Of a DNA stretch of 62,255 nucleotides, positions 53,467 to 61,633 are shown one piece after another. Numbering within the stretch: the stretch's first letter is position 1; every line of letters begins with the position of its first letter. The stretch covers positions 1-62,255 of the forward strand of contig CAYSZR010000003.1 in assembly GCA_964435565.1 (NCBI GenBank), read 5' to 3'. This DNA comes from QAMH01 sp964435565 (GTDB taxonomy: Bacteria; Actinomycetota; Coriobacteriia; Coriobacteriales; QAMH01). A program made the translations under genes and the position numbers. Below the pieces are notes generated by a model, which saw only the letters and a list, made by a program, of their open reading frames with translations, made no database searches and was not told the DNA's origin.

Positions 53467-54166
53467 TAGCGATCCCTCCTCTCACCACGGCGACCGCGGG
53501 GGCGGCGCTGGGCAGAGGTGCCTTCGAGAGCGGGATTCTTCTGGTCTTGACCAGGAAGAACCTCACCATAGTAGACCCAGACCTTGACGCCGCAAGAACC
53601 CATAGTCGTATGGGCGGTAGCGAAGCCATAGTCAATCATGGCGCGCAGCGTATGCAACGGCACACGGCCTTCGCGGTACCACTCGCGGCGGCTCATTTCG
53701 GCGCCACCAAGGCGACCCGAGCACTGAATACGAATGCCCTGGGCACCCGACTTGCGAGCGGACTGAACAGCCTTGCGCATAGCGCGACGGAATGCGACGC
53801 GTCCCTCGAGCTGCTCGGCAATGGACTGTGCAATNNNNNNNNNNGGCGCTTGACCTCGATAACCTCAATGCTGATATGACCGCCTGAAATCTCTTCGAGT
53901 TCCTTGCGGAGCACATCGACCTCTGCGCCTTTCTTGCCAATAACGATACCCGGGCGGGCGGTCGTGATGATGACCTTGATCTTGTCGCCAGCGCGCTCGA
54001 TTTCCACGCGGGAAAGCGCGGCGTTGTTGAGCTTCTTTTCTACATGCTTGCGCAGCTTGATATCGTTATCGAGCGTTGCAGCATAGTCGTTACCTGCATA
54101 CCAGCGGCTACGCCAGTTCTCGGTGATGCCAAGGCGGAAGCCTGTCGGCTTGACTTTCTGACCCAT
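53466..54166 (-). CDS. rpsC: 30S ribosomal protein S3, split by a mis-sized assembly gap
   Basis: The N-terminal KH part (MGQKVKPTGFRLGITENWRSRWYA to VIEVKR) and the C-terminal part (IAQSIAEQLEGRVAFRRAM to RRGERRDR) are both complete-looking. They lie in different frames across a 10-N run at 53835-53844. S3 proteins have about seven residues here (of the PELDAQL type), which needs about 20 bases and restores the frame. This is a gap-size artefact; the gene is almost surely intact and essential. The order rplV-rpsC-rplP is standard. Confidence 0.92.
53835..53844. other. Assembly gap, 10 N
   Basis: Inside rpsC. Alignment to S3 proteins predicts about 20 missing bases, not 10. Confidence 0.9.
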
Positions 54167-54169
54167 GTC

Positions 54170-54511
54170 TTAGGCCTCCTCTCGAGTGGCTACGACTACG
54201 GTGATATGACTCGTGCGCTTCATGATGGGACTCGCAGAGCCCTTTGCACGCGGACGGAATCGTTTCAAAGTGGGGCCTTCATCAACGAAAGCCTCTTTGA
54301 TGACCAGGTTCTCCTGGCGTACACCGTATTGGTTTTCAGCGTTAGACGCCGCCGAAGCGACGACCTTCGAGACGACCTCAGAAATCGCACGCTCATTAAA
54401 GCGCAGGATATCGAGAGCGTCGGCTACTTCTTTACCGCGAATCTTGTCAACGACAATGCGCGCTTTGCGCGGAGAAACGCGGACATACTTTGCAATAGCT
54501 TTAGCTTGCAT
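54170..54511 (-). CDS. rplV: 50S ribosomal protein L22
   Basis: This 113-residue L22 lines the exit tunnel. It shows AKYVRVSPRKARIVVDKIRGKEVADAL and the tunnel hairpin FVDEGPTLKRFRPRAKGSASPIMKRTSH. Three bases separate it from rpsC. Confidence 0.98.
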   Translation of the reverse strand: MQAKAIAKYVRVSPRKARIVVDKIRGKEVADALDILRFNERAISEVVSKVVASAASNAENQYGVRQENLVIKEAFVDEGPTLKRFRPRAKGSASPIMKRTSHITVVVATREEA

Positions 54512-54522
54512 TTACGCTCCTC

Positions 54523-54786
54523 CTAGTCTTTCTTCGCATGACCGCGGAAGGTACGAGTAGGCGCAAATTCGCCCAACTTGTGACCAACCATGGACTCGGT
54601 GACATAGACCGGCACGTGACGACGACCGTCATGGACAGCGATGGTATGGCCGACCATTTCAGGGAAGATCGTCGAAGAACGACTCCAAGTCTTGATTGCG
54701 GACTTATCGCCAGCCTCGTTCATCGCAACGATGCGTTCGAGGAGGCGCGGCTCCACAAAGGGGCCCTTTTTGAGACTTCTACTCAC
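54523..54786 (-). CDS. rpsS: 30S ribosomal protein S19
   Basis: This 87-residue S19 begins at GTG 54786, seven bases after GGAG, giving SRSLKKGPFVEPRLLERI. The longer open frame is ignored. It ends with HKLGEFAPTRTFRGHAKKD. Confidence 0.96.
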   Translation of the reverse strand: MSRSLKKGPFVEPRLLERIVAMNEAGDKSAIKTWSRSSTIFPEMVGHTIAVHDGRRHVPVYVTESMVGHKLGEFAPTRTFRGHAKKD

Positions 54787-54802
54787 GATTACACTCCTTC
54801 GA

Positions 54803-55633
54803 TTACTTCTTGCGACGACGTATGATGAGCTTGCCAGACGCCTTCTTGGGGTTGCGCGTACGATGACCCTTGGTAGGAACGCCCCACGGGGTAACCGGGT
54901 GACGGCCTGCGGACTTGTTCTTGCCCTCGCCACCACCATGCGGATGGTCGACCGGGTTCATAACGGTACCGCGAACAGTCGGGCGGATACCCAGCCAACG
55001 CGAGCGACCGGCCTTGCCGATGCGGATGTTGGAATGTTCGGCATTGCCGACTTCACCAACGGTTGCACGGCAATCGAGCAGCACGCGACGCATCTCGGAA
55101 CTCGGCATACGAAGGATCGCATACGCGCCTTCCTTGCCCATGAGCCGGATGCTCGTGCCCGCGCTTCGTGCCATAGCAGCGCCTTTGCCCGGCTGGAACT
55201 CGACCGCGTGCACAAGCGTGCCAACGGGGATGTTCGCGAGCGGCAGAGCGTTGCCCGGCTTGATGTCAGCAGCAGGACCAGACTCGACGGCATCGCCGAC
55301 TTTGAGACCCTTCGGCTGAAGGATATAGGCCTTGGCGCCATCGGCATAGTTCAGCAGCGCAATTCGTGCAGAGCGGTTCGGGTCATACTCGATGCTCGCA
55401 ACCTTTGCGGGGATACCATCCTTACGACGCTTGAAATCAATCTTGCGGTATTTGCGCTTATGCCCGCCACCTTGGTGACGAGTCGTAATGCGACCATAGT
55501 TGTTGCGGCCGGCCTTTTTGGGTAACGGCTCCAACAGTGACTTCTCGGGTGTCGTCGTTGTGATCTCTGCGAAATCAGAGACCGTCTGAAAACGACGTCC
55601 CGGGGAAGACGGCTTATATTGCTTGACTCCCAT
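54803..55633 (-). CDS. rplB: 50S ribosomal protein L2
   Basis: This 276-residue L2 shows GRITTRHQGGGHKRKYRKIDF, the conserved active-centre stretch VDHPHGGGEGK, and GHRTRNPKKASGKLIIRRRKK at its end. A 170-base gap with a hairpin precedes it. Confidence 0.98.
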   Translation of the reverse strand: MGVKQYKPSSPGRRFQTVSDFAEITTTTPEKSLLEPLPKKAGRNNYGRITTRHQGGGHKRKYRKIDFKRRKDGIPAKVASIEYDPNRSARIALLNYADGAKAYILQPKGLKVGDAVESGPAADIKPGNALPLANIPVGTLVHAVEFQPGKGAAMARSAGTSIRLMGKEGAYAILRMPSSEMRRVLLDCRATVGEVGNAEHSNIRIGKAGRSRWLGIRPTVRGTVMNPVDHPHGGGEGKNKSAGRHPVTPWGVPTKGHRTRNPKKASGKLIIRRRKK

Positions 55634-55767
55634 GAATAAGCTCCTTTGCTCCGATTGCCGACTGACCGTAATGGGAATGGGAGGCGGTGCACCTCCACAC
55701 GGTTGTCGACTCCGGACTTACCACGGTGCCGGGTGAATCCATATCCGGACACACAGCACCTGACAGG

Positions 55768-55792
55768 CCCCCGTTACACCAAATGGGGGCTA
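55768..55792. repeat. Hairpin in the rplW-rplB gap
   Basis: GCCCCC and GGGGGC flank a 12-base spacer in an unusually long 170-base gap between rplW and rplB. No coding potential is seen there. Confidence 0.45.
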
Positions 55793-55803
55793 TGAACCCT
55801 TAC

Positions 55804-56091
55804 TTAGTCCTGACTTGCGAAAAGCTCGATCTTGTCACCTTCGGCGAGCGTGACGATTGCCTTCTTCCACGTGCGGGTCTTGCCCATCGCGTAACGCTGG
55901 CGTTTGGGCTTGGCCTTGACGTTGGCAGTGTTCACCTTGGTTACATGCACATTGAAGATCTCTTCGACAGCTTTGCCTATCTCAATCTTGCTAGCGGTCT
56001 TGGCGACCTCAAACGTGTAACGATTGATGTCTTGCATATCAAAAGAACGCTCGGTGATGATCGGGCGAATGATAATCTGACGTGCCTCCAT
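55804..56091 (-). CDS. rplW: 50S ribosomal protein L23
   Basis: This 95-residue L23 shows IIRPIITERSFDMQDINRYTFEV and FNVHVTKVNTANVKAKPKRQ, the chaperone-docking protein at the exit. The ATG overlaps the rplD stop (TAATG). Confidence 0.97.
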   Translation of the reverse strand: MEARQIIIRPIITERSFDMQDINRYTFEVAKTASKIEIGKAVEEIFNVHVTKVNTANVKAKPKRQRYAMGKTRTWKKAIVTLAEGDKIELFASQD

Positions 56092-56714
56092 TAGCTCAGC
56101 ACCTCCTGAACGTACTCGACTGCAGCCTTGGTCATAACCAAAGACCCATTGTCGAGCAGGTCGTAGGTGTTGGACTCAGAAGCACCGATGATGCGGACCT
56201 TCTCAAGGTTACGGAAAGACAAAAATGAATTGACGTCGTCATCGTTTACGACGATGGTGACGCGGCCTTTGCAACCAAGCGCCTCAAGCATCTTGGCAGC
56301 AGTCTTAGTGGAAGGCTTCTCGAAATCGAAACCATCAACCACGAAAAGCTCTTGATCGGCGATCTTGCCAGAAAGCACGGATGCCATAGCAAGCTTGACG
56401 ACCTTATTGTTCACGCGGAAAGCGTAAGAACGGGGATGCGGACCGAACACAACTCCACCATGGCGGAACTGAGCGGCACGCGTCGTGCCCTGACGAGCAC
56501 GGCCGGTACCTTTTTGACGGAACGGCTTGCGGCCACCGCCAGAAACCAGACCGCGGGTTTTCGTGTCGGACGTACCCTGACGACGAGCTGCCATCTGGCT
56601 GCGAACAACCTGATGGATGCAGGCTTCATTAGGCTCGATAGCGAAAATGCTGTCGGCGACTTCGATCGTACCCGCAGACTTGCCAGCGGAGTCGGTGATC
56701 TTGAGTTTAGCCAT
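56091..56714 (-). CDS. rplD: 50S ribosomal protein L4
   Basis: This 207-residue L4 shows GGGRKPFRQKGTGRARQGTTRAAQFRHGGVVFGPHPRSYAF, the tunnel loop. In some bacteria L4 represses its operon; the leader here is not shown to carry that site. Confidence 0.98.
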   Translation of the reverse strand: MAKLKITDSAGKSAGTIEVADSIFAIEPNEACIHQVVRSQMAARRQGTSDTKTRGLVSGGGRKPFRQKGTGRARQGTTRAAQFRHGGVVFGPHPRSYAFRVNNKVVKLAMASVLSGKIADQELFVVDGFDFEKPSTKTAAKMLEALGCKGRVTIVVNDDDVNSFLSFRNLEKVRIIGASESNTYDLLDNGSLVMTKAAVEYVQEVLS

Positions 56715-56728
56715 TGATCTCTCCTCCT

Positions 56729-57349
56729 CTATGCCATACGGATCTGAACGAGAGCGCCTTTGCCACCAGGAACGGCACCCTTAACCAATAAAAGATTGTT
56801 CTCTTCGTCAACGCGGACCAGTTTGAGGTTGCGAACCGTGACACGATCGCAGCCCATGTGACCGGGAAGACGCAGACCTTTGAGAACACGCGCGGGATAC
56901 GCGCACATACCCACCGAACCTGGGGCACGATGGAAATGGTGACCGTGGCCACCCGGGCCGCCGCTGAAGCCGTAGCGCTTGATAACACCGGCGAAACCCT
57001 TACCCTTGCTCACACCAATCACGTCGACTTTCTCGGTGTCGCTGAAAGACTCGACCGTCACGGTCTCGCCAACTGCATGATCCGAGGCGTTTTCGACGCG
57101 AACCTCGCGCAGGTAGCGCATAGGAGCTACGCCGGCCTTCGCGAAATGGCCTTGCATGGGCTTGTTGACTTTCTTTTCCTTGATGTCACCGAAACCGATT
57201 TGAACTGCTTCATAACCATCGGTTTCAGCGGTCTTGACCTGCGAAATAACGCAGGGGCCAGCCTGGATGACAGTCACGGGGACGATAGTATCGTCTTCGC
57301 CCCAGACTTGCGTCATGCCCAGCTTACGGCCGAGTATCGTATTGACCAT
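56729..57349 (-). CDS. rplC: 50S ribosomal protein L3
   Basis: This 206-residue L3 starts at ATG 57349 (MVNTILGRKLGMTQVWGEDD), six bases after AAGG. The GGPGGHGHHFHRAPGSVGMCAYPARV loop is typical. It is the first gene of a separate segment: its upstream DNA holds a promoter-like site and the RAYT element instead of rpsJ. Confidence 0.97.
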   Translation of the reverse strand: MVNTILGRKLGMTQVWGEDDTIVPVTVIQAGPCVISQVKTAETDGYEAVQIGFGDIKEKKVNKPMQGHFAKAGVAPMRYLREVRVENASDHAVGETVTVESFSDTEKVDVIGVSKGKGFAGVIKRYGFSGGPGGHGHHFHRAPGSVGMCAYPARVLKGLRLPGHMGCDRVTVRNLKLVRVDEENNLLLVKGAVPGGKGALVQIRMA

Positions 57350-57498
57350 TACCAACCTTACTGTCAGGCGATCTTGAGTTGGAAAGCAGTTTTCACTTTC
57401 TCTCAGCGGATCGCGGCTTAAAGCGCCTGCTCCCTTTGCACGTGAGATTTGCGCTAGGAGATAGACACAGTGCGCCCTTTAGAGGGCACAGCTTTCGT

Positions 57499-57527
57499 AT
57501 CATACTCTAGTACCAAGCACATTGGAA
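57499..57527 (-). promoter_or_regulatory. Promoter-like sequence for rplC and downstream genes
   Basis: On the minus strand TTCCAA (57527-57522), a 17-bp spacer and TATGAT (57504-57499) lie between the left RAYT repeat and rplC. The -10 is strong and the -35 weak. It would let rplC onward be transcribed independently of rpsJ. Confidence 0.5.
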
Positions 57528-57550
57528 GAAAAAGTTTACGTGAAAATTCC

Positions 57551-57577
57551 TGACAAAGGGGTCGTAGACATTTGTCA
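57551..57577. repeat. Left terminal inverted repeat of the RAYT element (27 bp)
   Basis: TGACAAAGG begins the repeat and TTTGTCA ends it. It is itself an imperfect hairpin, with outer arms TGACAAA/TTTGTCA and an inner GTC-GTA-GAC. It matches the right repeat in reverse complement at 26 of 27 positions. Confidence 0.85.
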
Positions 57578-57677
57578 TATCAAAACTGTAGCGAAACGGA
57601 TTCTTTTTACTACTCACTGACTCCCTACAATGAACATCAGGTTCGCGACTCTCCGCAATACGCCGAAGGAAATATCT

Positions 57678-58454
57678 ATGCCGAGAGCTCCAAGAAAACA
57701 AAGCGCTGCCAATTTGTACCATGTTGTTATTCGCGGTGCTGGACGACAGTCGATCTTTGAAGATGACAATGACAGACGCCGTCTTTTGACGCTGCTTGCA
57801 GATTATGCAGAACAACACGGTGCAAGAGTCATCGCCTATTGTCTTATGAGCAACCACGTGCATCTCGCTTTGGAGATTGAATTCGATGAGCTCCACGCTT
57901 TTATGAAACATGTGGAATCTACCTATGCGCGCAACTTCAACGATCGCCATGACCATGTGGGCCCTCTGTTCCAAGGTAGGTTTTGGAGCGAACCCATCGA
58001 TGACGAGTCGTACCTTCTGGCGGTTGTTCGTTATATTCATATGAACCCCGTACATGCTTGCCTGGGCAATGAAGCAACATACCCTTGGAGCAGCTACCGT
58101 GAATATATGGGCGTCAAGGGCATTTGCTGCATTAAATTTGTACTGGATATTTTGGGTTCTCGCGAGGAATTTATTGCACTTCATAGCGGAATCATTCCTC
58201 ACGGCGTGCAGCCAGCCGTATTCTTAACAGCAGACGGACCCATACAGCTGTTGCCAGATGATGCGTCGCGCGAAATTGCCATTAACTTGCTCGGAGAAAG
58301 CAAGTTTCACGGATTAAAAGCGTTGCCCAAATCAAAACGAAATGAAGCTCTGAAACTCTTGCTAAGAGGCGGCTTCACAATCCGTCAAATTGAACGTCTC
58401 ACCGGTATAGGCCGCGGAATCATCGGAGAAGTGTCGAGCACGCTCAAAACCTGA
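57678..58454 (+). CDS. REP-associated tyrosine transposase (RAYT, Transposase_17 family)
   Basis: This 258-residue Y1 HUH endonuclease-like protein is related to IS200/IS605 TnpA. The metal-binding HxH lies in SNHVHLAL, and the likely catalytic Tyr is in STYARNFNDRH. The RAYT-specific segments GPLFQGRFWS, RYIHMNPVHACLG and YPWSSYREY follow, then a C-terminal helix-turn-helix-like region (FTIRQIERLTGIGRGI). It should cut and rejoin single-stranded REP hairpins. ATG 57678 lies seven bases after AAGGA. The stop TGA is the first three bases of the right terminal repeat. Confidence 0.93.
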   Translation: MPRAPRKQSAANLYHVVIRGAGRQSIFEDDNDRRRLLTLLADYAEQHGARVIAYCLMSNHVHLALEIEFDELHAFMKHVESTYARNFNDRHDHVGPLFQGRFWSEPIDDESYLLAVVRYIHMNPVHACLGNEATYPWSSYREYMGVKGICCIKFVLDILGSREEFIALHSGIIPHGVQPAVFLTADGPIQLLPDDASREIAINLLGESKFHGLKALPKSKRNEALKLLLRGGFTIRQIERLTGIGRGIIGEVSSTLKT

Positions 58455-58478
58455 CATATGTCTACGACCCCTTTGTCA
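58452..58478. repeat. Right terminal inverted repeat of the RAYT element (27 bp)
   Basis: The reverse complement of the left repeat, with one change (position 6). It starts with the transposase stop codon TGA and ends three bases before the 100-N gap. Confidence 0.85.
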
Positions 58479-58480
58479 CC

Positions 58481-58580
58481 NNNNNNNNNNNNNNNNNNNN
58501 NNNNNNNNNNNNNNNNNNNNNNNNNNNNNNNNNNNNNNNNNNNNNNNNNNNNNNNNNNNNNNNNNNNNNNNNNNNNNNNN
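58481..58580. other. Assembly gap, 100 N, flanked by repeated sequence
   Basis: The left side ends, and the right side begins, with the same 14 bases (ACCCCTTTGTCACC), part of the RAYT terminal repeat. The gap is either an overlap artefact or hides further REP copies. Confidence 0.85.
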
Positions 58581-58608
58581 ACCCCTTTGTCACCCACGCG
58601 CCATGCGC

Positions 58609-58647
58609 AAAAGGGCACCCGCATGGCATCACGCCACACAGGTGCCC
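58609..58647 (-). terminator. Intrinsic terminator after rpsJ
   Basis: On the minus strand GGGCACC/GGTGCCC arms (58613-58647) with an inner TGGC/GCCA pairing are followed by TTTT (58612-58609). It lies 27 bases after the rpsJ stop, before the N gap and the RAYT element. Confidence 0.65.
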
Positions 58648-58673
58648 CCCGCATCACAGCAGTTAGCTGTTAT

Positions 58674-58988
58674 TTAGAGCTTGATCTCGATATCAACGCC
58701 AGCAGGCAAGTCGAGGCGCATGAGCGAATCGACAGTGTTGGGCGTCGGGTCAAGGATGTCGATCAGGCGCTTGTGCGTGCGCATCTCAAACTGCTCGCGT
58801 GAGTCTTTGTTGACGTGCGGCGAACGAATGACCGTGTAGAGATTGCGCTCGGTTGGCAGCGGAATAGGACCACTGATACGTGCACCAGTCTTGGCTGCGG
58901 TCTCAACGATGAGCTTGGTCGACTTATCGACGATCTCATGATCGTAGCCTTTCAGCCTGATGCGAATCTTTTGCTTCTGGTTAGGCAC
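58674..58988 (-). CDS. rpsJ: 30S ribosomal protein S10
   Basis: This 104-residue S10 shows QKIRIRLKGYDHEIVDKSTKLIVETAAKTGARISGPIPLPT and LIDILDPTPNTVDSLMRLDLPAGVDIEIKL. Here it follows fusA by 36 bases and seems to end its own transcript, instead of leading rplC-rplD as in most bacteria. Confidence 0.98.
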   Translation of the reverse strand: MPNQKQKIRIRLKGYDHEIVDKSTKLIVETAAKTGARISGPIPLPTERNLYTVIRSPHVNKDSREQFEMRTHKRLIDILDPTPNTVDSLMRLDLPAGVDIEIKL

Positions 58989-59024
58989 TTAACTCAAACC
59001 TCCGTATATCAAAGCGGGTTTACG

Positions 59025-61136
59025 CTATTCAGCGCTGCCGCCAGCCTTCTTAATAATCTCCTCGGACACGCTCTTGGGAACGGGCTTGTAGGAGTCGAAC
59101 TGCATGTTGTAAGACGCGCGGCCCTGCGTGGTAGAGCGCAGGTCAGTTGCATAGCCAAACATCTCGGAAAGCGGAACAAGCGCCTTGATGGCAGTCGCGT
59201 TGCCGCGTTCCTCTTGGCCCTGAATCTGGCCACGACGAGAGTTCAGGTTGCCCATGACATCGCCCATATACTCCTTCGGAGTCTCGACCTCGACGCTCTC
59301 GACGGGCTCGAGCAAAATGGGGTCAGACTTGCGCAGAGCGGCTTTGATGGCCATAGAACCGGCAACTTTGAATGCCGCCTCAGAGGAGTCGACATCATGA
59401 TAGGAACCGTCGACAAGCTCAACACGCACATCGAGTACAGGATAGCCCGCGATAACGCCGCTTTGCAAAGCCTCTCCGATACCCTTTTCGACAGACGGGA
59501 TGTATTCCTTGGGAATCGCACCGCCAACGATCTTGTTCTCGAAGGTAAAGCCACTGGCCGGCTCGCCCGGATACATATTGATAACCGCATCGCCGTACTG
59601 ACCACGGCCACCGGACTGACGGACGAACTTGCCCTGCACGTTGAGAACCTCATGGCCCGGCTTCTCGCGATAAGCAACACGCGGTTTGCCGACATTTGCC
59701 TCGACCTTGAATTCGCGGGTCAGGCGGTCGATGATGATTTCAAGATGCAGCTCGCCCATACCAGCGATAATCGTCTGGCCCGTTTCCTCGTCAGTGTGAA
59801 CCTGGAAGGTCGGGTCCTCTTCTGCGAGCTTCTGCAGACCGATGGAGAGTTTATCCTGCTCCGCACGTGTCTTGGGCTCAACAGCAATATCGATGACAGG
59901 GTCAGGGAAGTCCATGGATTCGAGGATGATGGGATGATCCTCGTCGCATAGGGACTCGCCGGTTGTAGTGTTCTTCAGACCAACGGCAGCAAAGATGTCG
60001 CCCGTGGAACAATAATCGACTTCGTGCTGTTCATTGGAATGCATCTCGAGGATACGGCCGATACGTTCCTTCTTGCCATTGTTGGCGTTAAGGACATAGG
60101 AACCTGAATCCAAGCGGCCCGAATACACACGCAAGTAAGTAAGCTTGCCAACATAGGGATCAGTCATGATCTTGAACGCGAGGCAGGCAAACGGGTCTTT
60201 GTTGTCGGGATGACGCTCTTCTTCTTCGCGCGTATCAGGGTTGGTTCCCTTGATCGCGGGAATATCGAGCGGGCACGGCAGATAATCTACGACAGCGTCG
60301 AGCAGTTCCTGCACGCCCTTGTTCTTGTAAGCAGAACCGACGAAGACGAGATTGAGGTCATTGGCCAAGACACCCTTGCGAAGAGCTGCCTTGAGCTCTT
60401 CAGCCGTGGGCTCTTCATCCATAAGAACCTTTTCCATCACCGCGTCGTCATAATCGGCGGCAGCCTCGAGCAAAGCGCTCCTGCGCTCGGCAACGACGCT
60501 GGCAAACTCGTCGGGAATAGCATCCATAGGCTCAGGGTACGTCATACCCTTGTCATCGGCCTTGAAGTCCCATGCGGTCATGGTGACGAGGTCGATTACG
60601 CCCCAGAAGTGATCTTCTTCACCCATCGGAACCTGAGCTGCGACAGCATGAGCTCCAAGGCGATCGATCATGGTGTCGATAGCGTGAAAATAATCGGAAC
60701 CGACGCGGTCATACTTGTTAATGAACGCAATACGCGGGACCTCGTAGCGAGAGGCCTGGCGCCATACAGTCTCAGACTGCGGCTGAACACCTGCGACAGC
60801 GTCAAAAACGGCAACGGCGCCGTCAAGGACGCGCAAGGAGCGCTCGACTTCGGAAGTGAAGTCGACGTGGCCTGGGGTGTCGATAATCTGGATGCGATAG
60901 GGCTTGCCATCCTTGTCCCAGAAGCACGTGGTCGCAGCAGAAGTGATGGTTACACCGCGCTCCTGCTCCTGGACCATCCAGTCCATGGTAGCAGCGCCGT
61001 CGTGTACCTCACCGATTTTATGAGTCTTGCCCGTGTAATAGAGGATTCGTTCCGTTGTAGTCGTTTTGCCGGCATCGATATGAGCCATAATGCCGATATT
61101 ACGCGTATCCTCAAGCGGAGTTTTCTTTGCAGCCAT
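59025..61136 (-). CDS. fusA: Elongation factor G
   Basis: This 703-residue translocase GTPase has G1 AHIDAGKTTTTERILYYTG, G3 DTPGHVDF and G4 NKYDRVGSD, then the five EF-G domains to KAGGSAE. It moves tRNA and mRNA after peptide transfer. In this window it is followed by rpsJ directly; tuf, which usually comes after fusA, is not there. Confidence 0.98.
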   Translation of the reverse strand: MAAKKTPLEDTRNIGIMAHIDAGKTTTTERILYYTGKTHKIGEVHDGAATMDWMVQEQERGVTITSAATTCFWDKDGKPYRIQIIDTPGHVDFTSEVERSLRVLDGAVAVFDAVAGVQPQSETVWRQASRYEVPRIAFINKYDRVGSDYFHAIDTMIDRLGAHAVAAQVPMGEEDHFWGVIDLVTMTAWDFKADDKGMTYPEPMDAIPDEFASVVAERRSALLEAAADYDDAVMEKVLMDEEPTAEELKAALRKGVLANDLNLVFVGSAYKNKGVQELLDAVVDYLPCPLDIPAIKGTNPDTREEEERHPDNKDPFACLAFKIMTDPYVGKLTYLRVYSGRLDSGSYVLNANNGKKERIGRILEMHSNEQHEVDYCSTGDIFAAVGLKNTTTGESLCDEDHPIILESMDFPDPVIDIAVEPKTRAEQDKLSIGLQKLAEEDPTFQVHTDEETGQTIIAGMGELHLEIIIDRLTREFKVEANVGKPRVAYREKPGHEVLNVQGKFVRQSGGRGQYGDAVINMYPGEPASGFTFENKIVGGAIPKEYIPSVEKGIGEALQSGVIAGYPVLDVRVELVDGSYHDVDSSEAAFKVAGSMAIKAALRKSDPILLEPVESVEVETPKEYMGDVMGNLNSRRGQIQGQEERGNATAIKALVPLSEMFGYATDLRSTTQGRASYNMQFDSYKPVPKSVSEEIIKKAGGSAE

Positions 61137-61145
61137 TCTTCACCT

Positions 61146-61616
61146 CTACCAACGATAGTGCGAGAAGGCGCGGTTGGACTCGGCCATCTTGTAGACATCT
61201 TCACGTTTCTTCACAGAAGCGCCCAGACCATTGGATGCGTCCATGATCTCGTTTGCAAGACGCTCGGCCATGCTGCGCTCTTTGCGATCGCGCGAATAGC
61301 CGACGATCCAGCGGATTGCCAGCGTAGTGGCACGGCGAGAGTTGACCTCGGTCGGGACCTGATAGGTAGCGCCGCCGACACGACGGGGCTTAACCTCGAT
61401 AGTCGGGCGAACGTTGTCCATGGCCTTCTTGAAGACGGACAGCGGATCTTCGCTTGTCTTGGCTTCGATGAGGTCGAATGCGCCATAGACGATAGACTCG
61501 GCGGTGGAACGCTTGCCGTCGAGCAGAATCTTGTTGATGAGCTGAGTCACCAACCGGTTGTTATATACAGCATCCGGTGCGATCTCGCGACGGACTGCAG
61601 CTGTACGACGTGGCAT
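61146..61616 (-). CDS. rpsG: 30S ribosomal protein S7
   Basis: This 156-residue S7 shows PRRTAAVRREIAPDAVYNNRLV, NVRPTIEVKPRRVGGATYQVP and ends with SNRAFSHYRW. It starts ten bases upstream of fusA in the direction of transcription. Confidence 0.98.
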   Translation of the reverse strand: MPRRTAAVRREIAPDAVYNNRLVTQLINKILLDGKRSTAESIVYGAFDLIEAKTSEDPLSVFKKAMDNVRPTIEVKPRRVGGATYQVPTEVNSRRATTLAIRWIVGYSRDRKERSMAERLANEIMDASNGLGASVKKREDVYKMAESNRAFSHYRW

Positions 61617-61633
61617 ATACTAACCTCCCTTTT

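Larger units (their letters stand above)
57356..57677. other. Intergenic region between rplC and the RAYT transposase gene
   Basis: No gene is seen. Region contents, going towards higher coordinates: the rplC leader with a GTGC/GCAC hairpin near 57471-57490, a promoter for rplC, the left terminal repeat at 57551-57577, and a stretch with the transposase ribosome-binding site. Confidence 0.6.
57551..58478 (+). mobile_element. REP/RAYT (Y1 transposase) element inside the S10 operon
   Basis: A 928-bp unit with 27-bp terminal inverted repeats holds one transposase gene, opposite to the ribosomal genes. It lies between rpsJ and rplC. No target duplication is expected or seen. A partial right-repeat copy also appears just beyond the N gap. 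Confidence 0.8.
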
